Source of the DNA: Paenibacillus sp. Soil522
GTDB taxonomy: Bacteria; Bacillota; Bacilli; Paenibacillales; Paenibacillaceae
Assembly: GCF_001428245.1 (NCBI RefSeq)
Contig: NZ_LMRV01000031.1
Span: forward strand, 20,080-84,079
Direction: 5' to 3'
Length of the DNA: 64,000 nt
The stretch's first letter is position 1. Every line of letters starts with the position of its first letter. This document shows, in pieces, positions 37,768 through 45,259 of the stretch. The notes below the pieces were generated by a model. It did no database searches and was not told the origin of the DNA. It was given only the letters and a program-made list of their open reading frames with translations. The translations under genes and the position numbers were made by a program.

Positions 37768-39000
37768 ATGAAAAAGGCATTTTCTCTTACTCTTGCATTA
37801 GCATTAGCCGTATCTATTGTAACTGCATGCGGCAGCAAAGAAGAAGGTTCCAGCAGCAACGGAAAAGTAAAAGTTGAGTTTTTTCAATATAAATCAGAAG
37901 CGGTTGCAACTTATGACGCATTGATCGCGAAATTCGAGGCGGCTAATCCTGGTATCGACATTGTCCAGACAAACGTTCCTGAATCAGCAACTGTTCTTAA
38001 AACACGGGTAGCGAAAGGCGATGTGCCGGATATCATTTCAACAGGCGGCGATGCACAATTTGCTGACCTAGCCCTAAATGATATCCTTGCAGATTTGACG
38101 GACTACTCTGTTCAATCTTCTGTCATCGAAGGCTATAAAACAACTTTGAAGTTGATTACAGGCACTGACGAGCTTTACGGTGTTCCTTTCGCTGCGAATG
38201 CGAACGGCATCATCTACAACAAGGGTGAATTTGAAGCGCTTGGCTTGTCTGTTCCAACTACAAAAGACGAAATGGATAACGTTTTAGCTGCGATTAAAGC
38301 TGCAGGTAAAGTTCCGTTCCATTTAACTTTTAAAGATGCTTGGACAGCGCTTCCCGCATGGAATGTTTTTACCGCTTCTTTGCAGCCGGCTGACTTCTAC
38401 GCGGATAGAGCAGCAGGATCTACAACTTTCGCAGCAGCTCATAAAGAACTAATGACTCAATACCTTGCATTTATGCAAAACGGTCAACCCGGAGACCGTT
38501 TCACTGATGGATATACTGAGGGTAACACAGCATTCGCTAAAGGCGCGTCTGTGATGTATCTGCAAGGTGTATGGTCAATTCCGGAAATCTTGAAAGCCAA
38601 CCCAGAAATCAAGCTTGGTGTATTCCCATATCCTGTATCCAACGACAAATCCAAAAATCTTCTTGTATCCGGTGTTGATGCATTGTTCGCTATATCTGCA
38701 ACATCCAAACACCCGGAAGAGGCTAAGAAATTCATTGAATTTTTGATTCAAACCGAAAACGCCCAACAATATACAAATGAGCAAAAATCTTTCTCCGCCA
38801 TTGAAGGTGTTTTTCAAAACGAAGAATACTACAGTGACCTTAAGCCTGTATTTGAAGAAGGCCGTATTGCTGACTTTCCAGATCACTACATCAACGGTAT
38901 GGACCTTGGCATAATCGTTCAAGAACTGATGCAAAAGAAAGACATTGATGCAGCATTGAAAAAAATGGATGAAGAGTACGACAAATTAGCGAATCGCTAA
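37768..39000 (+). CDS. Sugar ABC importer, substrate-binding lipoprotein
   Basis: The 410-residue lipoprotein is a family 1 extracellular solute-binding protein. The signal peptide ends in the lipobox VTACG at about residues 16-20, then VKVEFFQYKSEAVATYDALI and NPGIDIVQTNVPESA. The central SVMYLQGVWSIPEILKANP and C-terminal ALKKMDEEYDKL are typical for oligosaccharide binders of CUT1 importers. The ATG preceded by GGGGGG is preferred over an in-frame ATG 21 bases upstream. The sugar is unknown because no glycosidase is adjacent. A short hairpin separates it from the permease genes. Confidence 0.9.
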   Translation: MKKAFSLTLALALAVSIVTACGSKEEGSSSNGKVKVEFFQYKSEAVATYDALIAKFEAANPGIDIVQTNVPESATVLKTRVAKGDVPDIISTGGDAQFADLALNDILADLTDYSVQSSVIEGYKTTLKLITGTDELYGVPFAANANGIIYNKGEFEALGLSVPTTKDEMDNVLAAIKAAGKVPFHLTFKDAWTALPAWNVFTASLQPADFYADRAAGSTTFAAAHKELMTQYLAFMQNGQPGDRFTDGYTEGNTAFAKGASVMYLQGVWSIPEILKANPEIKLGVFPYPVSNDKSKNLLVSGVDALFAISATSKHPEEAKKFIEFLIQTENAQQYTNEQKSFSAIEGVFQNEEYYSDLKPVFEEGRIADFPDHYINGMDLGIIVQELMQKKDIDAALKKMDEEYDKLANR

Positions 39001-39028
39001 TCTATATCAAATCGGGAAGTGATAAAGG

Positions 39029-39060
39029 GATGAAAAGCATTCAGTCGCTTTTCATCTCTT
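39029..39060 (+). terminator. Intra-operon hairpin between binding protein and permease
   Basis: gatgaaaagc (39029-39038) pairs perfectly with gcttttcatc (39047-39056) and is followed by tctttg. It probably attenuates or protects the message so that the binding protein is made in excess over the permeases. Confidence 0.5.
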
Positions 39061-39085
39061 TGTTTAATCTGGAGAAGGAGGATGC

Positions 39086-39955
39086 ATGGTGAAAAAAAAT
39101 AGAGGGACCTATTTATTAATGGTCGTACCAGCCACTTTATTGTTTTTTTTATTCCATACAACACCAGCATTAATGGGTATATTCTACAGTTTCACAGACT
39201 GGAATGGCCTTCGGCCTACGTATGAACTGATAGGACTTAAAAACTTTATTAACGTTTTTAAAGATAAGGATGTTTTAGATGCTTATTTATTCACATTTAA
39301 ATTTGCAATTGTAACGACAGTTATTGTGAATATTGTAAGTTTATCAGCAGCCGTTGCGTTAAACAGCAGAATCAAGTTCAAAAACTTTTTCAAAGGCCTT
39401 TACTTCATGCCGTATATTTTAAGCATGTTAATTGTTGCCTATATCTTCAACTATTTCTTTGCGAACTTTTGGATTGATATCATGGAATGGTTAGGTATTG
39501 AGAAATGGATGGTTAATCCATTAGGAAACGAAAAAGGCGCGTGGCTAGCCATTGTCTTTGTTACAGTATGGCATTCCTCGGCATTTAACACGGTGCTTTA
39601 CTTAGCGGGTTTACAAACGATTTCGGAAGATTTATATGAAGCCTCCGCGCTTGACGGCGCTAACAAGTGGAAAGAATTTTGGAGTATAACGTTTCCTCTT
39701 ATTGCCCCTTTTTTCACGATAAATATGGTTCTTTCTCTGAAGGGTTTTTTACAAGTTTTCGATCAAGTGCTGGCACTCACAGGGGGCGGGCCTTTCGGGG
39801 TAACCCGTTCGATCGCACTGCTCATTTACAGAGATGGCTTCTCAGGTACGGAATTCGCATTCCAATCAGCAAATGCCGTCATTTATTTTGTAGTCATCGT
39901 GATGATATCGTTCATTCAGCTTAAATATCTTCAAAAGAGGGAGATGAATCTATAA
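39086..39955 (+). CDS. Sugar ABC importer permease (MalF/UgpA type)
   Basis: The 289-residue protein has six membrane helices and the cytoplasmic EAA loop DLYEASALDGANKWKEFWSI near residue 190, which contacts the ATPase. The early segment FYSFTDWNGLRPTYELIGLK is typical of UgpA-like permeases. AGGAGG lies 3 bases before the ATG at 39086; the adjacent GTG (39089) would be better spaced, so the start may be either. It overlaps the next gene by one base. No ATPase gene is present; a shared MsmX-type ATPase is likely. Confidence 0.9.
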   Translation: MVKKNRGTYLLMVVPATLLFFLFHTTPALMGIFYSFTDWNGLRPTYELIGLKNFINVFKDKDVLDAYLFTFKFAIVTTVIVNIVSLSAAVALNSRIKFKNFFKGLYFMPYILSMLIVAYIFNYFFANFWIDIMEWLGIEKWMVNPLGNEKGAWLAIVFVTVWHSSAFNTVLYLAGLQTISEDLYEASALDGANKWKEFWSITFPLIAPFFTINMVLSLKGFLQVFDQVLALTGGGPFGVTRSIALLIYRDGFSGTEFAFQSANAVIYFVVIVMISFIQLKYLQKREMNL

Positions 39956-40776
39956 TGCGATTAAACCGGGCCAATTGGTTTGCGACCATTTTTCTTGCGC
40001 TGGGATCAGTATTTCTTTTGTTTCCTTTATATATGACGATTATGTTAGCCGTAAAAAATACGGAAGAAATCGCAAAAAGCGTGCTCGCTTTTCCAGAGCT
40101 GTGGAGCTTGGATAATTTCCGTATTGCCGCGGAGAAGGTGAACTATTGGCAAAAGTTCCGTAACAGCGCGTTAATTACCGTAATTACGGTTTTCCTAACC
40201 TTGCTGACAAACTCTTTTGTTGCGTATGGGATTAAGAAAAACTTCGATCGTAAATTTTACAAAAGCCTTTATTTCTATTTCGTAAGCGCAATGTTTGTGC
40301 CGTTTCCCATTATCATGCTGCCTGTTGTGAAACTGACAGCCAAATTTAATATGGATAATTTATATGGATTAATTGTTCTATATATTGTGTACGGATTATC
40401 CTTTAACGTTTTGCTTTATGTCGGTTATTTGCGAAGCCTGCCGCAAGAGCTTGAAGAAGCGGCGATCGTGGACGGTGCTTCCATATGGCAAACGTTTTGG
40501 AAAGTTATTTTCCCGCTGCTTGCGCCAATTAATGCTACGGTTGCAATTATTACAACGGTTTGGGCTTGGAACGACTTTTTACTGCCGCTCATTATGTTGG
40601 ATCAAGAGTCGCAGGCTACTCTGCCGCTCGCACAATTTATTTTCCAATCGAAATTTGGTCAAGACACAAATTATGCTTTTGCGTCATACTTAATGGGTAT
40701 GGCTCCAATGTTGATTGTTTATCTCGTTGCGCAAAAATGGATTATTAGCGGCGTTACACGCGGTGCTGTGAAATAA
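39955..40776 (+). CDS. Sugar ABC importer permease (MalG/UgpE type)
   Basis: The 273-residue protein has six helices, LFPLYMTIMLAVKNTEEIAK near the N-terminus, and the EAA loop ELEEAAIVDGASIWQTFWKV near residue 165. It ends with WIISGVTRGAVK, the usual MalG-like tail. It starts on the last base of the previous gene's stop (TAATG), so the two permeases are coupled. It forms the channel with its partner. A terminator follows. Confidence 0.92.
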   Translation: MRLNRANWFATIFLALGSVFLLFPLYMTIMLAVKNTEEIAKSVLAFPELWSLDNFRIAAEKVNYWQKFRNSALITVITVFLTLLTNSFVAYGIKKNFDRKFYKSLYFYFVSAMFVPFPIIMLPVVKLTAKFNMDNLYGLIVLYIVYGLSFNVLLYVGYLRSLPQELEEAAIVDGASIWQTFWKVIFPLLAPINATVAIITTVWAWNDFLLPLIMLDQESQATLPLAQFIFQSKFGQDTNYAFASYLMGMAPMLIVYLVAQKWIISGVTRGAVK

Positions 40777-40823
40777 GAATGAGGCCTCCTCAAGCATCCG
40801 AATCCATGCGGCGCCACCGCGTC

Positions 40824-40857
40824 AAAAAACCGCCTTGCGCTAAGGCGGTTTTTTGCT
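40824..40857 (+). terminator. Terminator of the sugar importer operon
   Basis: aaaaaaccgcc pairs with ggcggtttttt around ttgcgctaa. The following stretch to 41036 is AT-rich and should contain the cyclase promoter; tatataatag at about 40943-40952 is a -10 candidate. Confidence 0.85.
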
Positions 40858-41036
40858 GTGTATGGAATCAGCCGGCGGAAAGATCCGAAAATAAAATATT
40901 TATATATAAATTTCGACATCTTATCTACTATTTTCACTTTTCATATATAATAGACGCATATAACTTGAGAACTAATTTTTCTAATGATAGGTCGATTGGC
41001 CTGTGAAGCAAAATAGAAAGTGAATAGGGGGATATT

Positions 41037-42800
41037 GTGCGAATTAAGCTTGTACATATGATTGCTTTGCTAACGGCGGTGGCCGTGTTCCTCATGTATA
41101 AAGGGACGCTCGATACGATGGACTATTTTTTCCAGGATCGGTTTATGCAGAAGGAGAGCGCTGCGGATACCCGGATCGCTATAATTGCCATCGATGATGA
41201 AAGCGTAAACGAATTTGGAAGCTGGCCTTGGAACCGCAGCGTTCATGCCCAGCTCATCGATATGCTCGCCGAAGGGAAGCCTGCGGTTATTGCGTTTGAC
41301 GTAACCTTTCCCGTACCCTCGGCAGATGACACATCATCGGATGAGGCGTTGATCGCCGCAGCAGCGAATGCGGGCAATGTTGTCATGCCTGTGTATGGAA
41401 CGTTCGCTCCGTCTGCGAAGCAAGGCGCGATTGAAGCGCTGGACATGTCGGATCCATTCCCGGCGCTAAAGGAAGCGGCCGCAGCGGTCGGGCACATCAA
41501 CACGATACCGGATCGCGACCGTGTCGTGCGTAATTCCTTATATAGCTTTACGGATAAAGGCGAGCGGGTAGAGAGCTTTTCTTGGGTTGTTTACCGGATG
41601 TTCATGGAACGCATGGGCAGGTCCGCTAATGCGGATATGCTTCCGCTCGATGCGTTTGGCCGGTTTCATATCCCGTACACGGGACGGCCGGGACAGTATG
41701 AAGCCATTCCGTATTCCGCTGTTCTTAGCGGAGAGGTGCCTGCGGATTATTTTAAGGATAGAATCGTGCTGGTTGGCCCTTACGCAACAGGATTTAAAGA
41801 TGATTACCTTACGCCGCTGCAGGTGAAGAGCCCGATGTATGGGGTGGAGATACATGCGAACATCATTCAGGCGCTGCTCGAAGGGGATCTGAAGCATGAG
41901 CTTGATTGGAAATGGAATGCGCTTATTTTGCTGCTGGCGGCGGCGCTTGCCTGCTTCCTGTTTCGAAGGTGGAACATGGTCATTTCCTTCATGGCCGTTG
42001 CGGCAATCATTGCTTCTTTTATATTAGGGAGCAGTTATCTATACGACAATGGTCTAATCATCTCGATTGGCTATGTGGTTCCTTTGCTCATCGTCAGCTG
42101 TATCGTCGTCGTTGGCTTTCATTATATGGAGGAGCTGCTGGAGCGCCGCAGGGTGACGGACATATTCGGCAGGTACGTTGCTCCGGAGGTCGTGAACCAG
42201 ATTTTGAAAAATGGCGAGGAAGGCTTGAAGCTTGGCGGAACACGCCGGAAGCTAACCGTTTTGTTCGTCGATATCCGCGGCTTTACGCCGCTCTCGGAGC
42301 GGGCGGAGCCGGAGGAAATCGTAGAAATATTGAATGAGTATCTCGATCTTGCAGCCAACTGCATCTTTAAGCACGACGGGACGCTGGACAAGTTTATCGG
42401 GGATGCGGCGATGGCGATTTTTAACGCGCCGCTGCTTCTGAAGGATCATCCGATGCGGGCTGTGGAAGCGGCTTGGGCGATGAAGGAAGGCTCGGCTGCG
42501 CTCGAGCGCAAGCTGGTCGAACGGTTCGGCTTTGGCGTTAAGTTCGGCCTTGGGATTCATACGGGCTCTGCCGTCTTCGGCAACATTGGCTCGAAGAGCC
42601 GGATGGACTATACCGCAATCGGCGACACCGTGAATACGGCTGCTAGGCTGGAGAGTAATGCGAAGCCGGGGCAAATTATTTTGAGCGATGCAGTTTATCA
42701 GGCGGTAAAGGATCGAATCAAGGCCGGTTCTCTTGGCGAGATCAAAGTGAAAGGGAAAGAGCAGGGCATTACTATTTATGAATTGGAGGGATTAAATTGA
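41037..42800 (+). CDS. CHASE2-domain adenylate cyclase
   Basis: The 587-residue membrane protein probably makes cyclic AMP. After an N-terminal anchor, residues about 25-285 form an extracellular CHASE2 sensor (FQDRFMQKESAADTRIAIIA, GSWPWNRSVHAQLIDML, GHINTIPDRDRVVRNSLYSF). Three membrane helices follow (about 290-375), then the class III cyclase domain (about 395-580). Both metal aspartates are visible (LFVDIRGFTPLS and KFIGDAAMAIF); the lysine in DKFIGD and threonine in DYTAIGDTVNTAARLE fit ATP rather than GTP, and N and R of NTAARLE are the transition-state pair. The GTG start follows GGGGG. The next gene starts within its last codons (4-base overlap), so sensor cyclase and FecR protein are coupled. 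Confidence 0.9.
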   Translation: MRIKLVHMIALLTAVAVFLMYKGTLDTMDYFFQDRFMQKESAADTRIAIIAIDDESVNEFGSWPWNRSVHAQLIDMLAEGKPAVIAFDVTFPVPSADDTSSDEALIAAAANAGNVVMPVYGTFAPSAKQGAIEALDMSDPFPALKEAAAAVGHINTIPDRDRVVRNSLYSFTDKGERVESFSWVVYRMFMERMGRSANADMLPLDAFGRFHIPYTGRPGQYEAIPYSAVLSGEVPADYFKDRIVLVGPYATGFKDDYLTPLQVKSPMYGVEIHANIIQALLEGDLKHELDWKWNALILLLAAALACFLFRRWNMVISFMAVAAIIASFILGSSYLYDNGLIISIGYVVPLLIVSCIVVVGFHYMEELLERRRVTDIFGRYVAPEVVNQILKNGEEGLKLGGTRRKLTVLFVDIRGFTPLSERAEPEEIVEILNEYLDLAANCIFKHDGTLDKFIGDAAMAIFNAPLLLKDHPMRAVEAAWAMKEGSAALERKLVERFGFGVKFGLGIHTGSAVFGNIGSKSRMDYTAIGDTVNTAARLESNAKPGQIILSDAVYQAVKDRIKAGSLGEIKVKGKEQGITIYELEGLN

Positions 42801-45235
42801 AGACTTTAAAGCTGTTTTTCGTCACTTTGCTTGTCATGGTGCTCATTTTGCCGACTTCCGTTTTTGCGAAGGATACTGGCAAAGCGGGCAAAATGACGGC
42901 CGTTACAGGCAAAGCGGAAGTGAAAAAAGGCGGCGGCTTCAAAAAATTTAATGCTTTTAAAGGGATGGCCATCACGCAAGGCGATACCATTATGACCGGC
43001 AGCGACGGCAAGGTTAAGATGGATTTGGATAGCGACAAAGAGGTGACGATCGGCACCAATACGACGCTTGTCGTCAGCGAGCTGGTTAAGAGCGCCAAGG
43101 CGCTGGGCGGGAAGACAAGCCTCAGTCTGCTAAAGGGCAAGGTGCTCGTTTCCATTAAGAAGAAGCTGGACGGCGACTCCAGGTTTGAGATCGAAACGCC
43201 GACCGCCATTATGGGCGTTATGGGGACGGATTTTACCGTTAAATATGAAAATGAAGAAAGCTACGTCGGCGTTTTTGAAGGCGCTGTGAAGACCAAATAC
43301 GGTGAGGGACTGCAGGATGAGACGACCGTTACACCCAATGAGCAGCTGCAATTAAACGAAGAGGGAACAGGCGGCAAAGAAAAGCTCGATTATCGCGACC
43401 TTCCGCTTGTGGGCTTGGAGCATTATGTTCAGCTGCTCGAGAAGGATCCTGAAGCCGATAAAAATTTAATTAATCAAGTAAAACAAGTAATCGAAACGAA
43501 AACAGAGGTGGAAGCTGCGGAAGTTTCTACTAATAGCGGAAGCTCGCAATCCAGCTCGGGCATCGTATACGAGGATAAAGAGGGACAATCGAGCGATGGC
43601 GGTAATTCAGTGACACCGACGCCGACAGCAACGCCAACGGTGACGCCGATACCAACGGTATCTCCAACAGCAACACCAACTGCCATTCCGAATCCGCCTG
43701 AACTAGACGTCACTGCATTTTACGGCAATCTTAGTTCATACATCATAAATGATAAAAATTTTGTTTTGCCGTTTACGGCAACACTTGCTTACAATGGCGC
43801 GAATTCGGCATTCCCTGCCGATGGATCACAGGTCGTTAAATTTGAGGTCTATCAGGAAAATGCGGGTGCATTCATTGAAAACAAGAGTATGGTTGAGACG
43901 GTTAAACGTGATCTTCACCATTCCAACCGATTAGTGGTTACCTTATCGCAGGCCGTTCCGTATGGCTCTAAAATCCGTATAACGATTCGCGAGGGCAAAT
44001 TGAAAAATGCGGAAACAAACGATATTCAAATCGAGGATCAGGTAACGGCAAGCGAGCGGTCAGGCCAAGGGTTTACATTTAAGTTCGATCAGGAAACGAT
44101 ACCGCTCGAGTTTATACATGAGGCAGATGCGGCGGACAGCTACCAGAATCTGTCGTTTTCTACACTCGGCTATCATATACCGCTAGTTCCTGAAATGGAT
44201 AACTCGCCTGACATTACGATAAGCAAAGTTTGTCCCGGTGATGGGAATGAAGGAGAGGAAACGCAAGAAGGAGGCGAAGTAGATTCAGAATGTTATCCAA
44301 ACGTTATCCATAATGGGAATGGGATTTTATTATTAAGCATGATCGAGAATAGAGCGGAAGTTAGCCTGAATACATCCTATTTTAAAAGGCTTGAACCCGC
44401 TTTATACCAAGTGCGCCTTAATTTTAAAGATGATAATGGCCTTGAGATTGATGGCCATGTAGATATTCATATAAACGTAAGGCAGTTTAATCCTCCTGTC
44501 GCGCTGAGCTATCAGGCGCAAATGACGGATGATCATACCTTAATACTGCCATTTAGCACGAGTTTGATGCTGCCTTTCATTTCGTCCAATCTGGAGGATT
44601 TAATAACTGTCAGTGTTTATAACATTCGAACTGAAGTTCCAGTTTTGACGACAGATCCTTTTAACGGGGAAAATGAAGACGGAGACACGGCTTATCCGCC
44701 GTTTAACGCTGTTAATATTTTGAATGTAGTCATTGATGGCAATGATAGGGCGCGGCTCATAGTTACATTGGAGGATGCTGTTGAATACGGCTCGCTAGTA
44801 TACGTAAATGTAAATCCAAATTTGTTGCTCAATGCAGATACTAAGGATATGCAAGAAGCACCTCAATTTTTTAATTACATGTATCGGTCTGAGCTGTCAA
44901 AGAACACCGTCAGATTCATTCATAAGTCACCCGTATCAGATGACGTAGAAATTATGATTAATAGCCGCGGAAATGAAATAGGGAATATAACTTTGCTTCA
45001 GGCTTGTGATTGGGTCGATAACTCTTGCAGCGGGTATGAGTCTCCTCCTGATTTAGACAAGGGGTATGAGCTAACCAGGGTTGGGCATTTAGCGAAGCTG
45101 ACGCTCAAAGGGGCTTATTTTAGTAATGAAGCTGCAGTGTTAACGCCATATTGGCTCATTATTCCAATCATAAAAGACGAAGAACAAATAGATGTGCTTT
45201 ACATAGAAATCATGGTCTATTCACAACTTCAATGA
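42797..45235 (+). CDS. Exported FecR-domain protein
   Basis: The 812-residue protein has a signal peptide (FFVTLLVMVLILPTSVFA), then a FecR domain at about residues 30-190 (MTAVTGKAEVKKGGGFK, GMAITQGDTIMTGSDGKVKM, RFEIETPTAIMGVMGTDFTV, EGAVKTKYGEG). A Thr-Pro-rich linker at about 273-300 (TPTPTATPTVTPIPTVSP) leads to two related beta-rich segments (about 310-560 and 570-800), each opening with a similar phrase (NDKNFVLPFTATL and DDHTLILPFSTSL). The start is a TTG in ATTGA, overlapping the cyclase stop by 4 bases. Outside the cell it could be a partner or reporter of the CHASE2 sensor; no function is proven. Confidence 0.85.
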   Translation: MKTLKLFFVTLLVMVLILPTSVFAKDTGKAGKMTAVTGKAEVKKGGGFKKFNAFKGMAITQGDTIMTGSDGKVKMDLDSDKEVTIGTNTTLVVSELVKSAKALGGKTSLSLLKGKVLVSIKKKLDGDSRFEIETPTAIMGVMGTDFTVKYENEESYVGVFEGAVKTKYGEGLQDETTVTPNEQLQLNEEGTGGKEKLDYRDLPLVGLEHYVQLLEKDPEADKNLINQVKQVIETKTEVEAAEVSTNSGSSQSSSGIVYEDKEGQSSDGGNSVTPTPTATPTVTPIPTVSPTATPTAIPNPPELDVTAFYGNLSSYIINDKNFVLPFTATLAYNGANSAFPADGSQVVKFEVYQENAGAFIENKSMVETVKRDLHHSNRLVVTLSQAVPYGSKIRITIREGKLKNAETNDIQIEDQVTASERSGQGFTFKFDQETIPLEFIHEADAADSYQNLSFSTLGYHIPLVPEMDNSPDITISKVCPGDGNEGEETQEGGEVDSECYPNVIHNGNGILLLSMIENRAEVSLNTSYFKRLEPALYQVRLNFKDDNGLEIDGHVDIHINVRQFNPPVALSYQAQMTDDHTLILPFSTSLMLPFISSNLEDLITVSVYNIRTEVPVLTTDPFNGENEDGDTAYPPFNAVNILNVVIDGNDRARLIVTLEDAVEYGSLVYVNVNPNLLLNADTKDMQEAPQFFNYMYRSELSKNTVRFIHKSPVSDDVEIMINSRGNEIGNITLLQACDWVDNSCSGYESPPDLDKGYELTRVGHLAKLTLKGAYFSNEAAVLTPYWLIIPIIKDEEQIDVLYIEIMVYSQLQ

Positions 45236-45259
45236 TCAAATAGCGAAAGGAGCAATCAT

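Noticed and set aside
43616..43690. Thr-Pro repeat in the FecR protein as a DNA tandem repeat of special interest
   Set aside because: It is an ordinary low-complexity linker between an exported domain and beta-rich modules.
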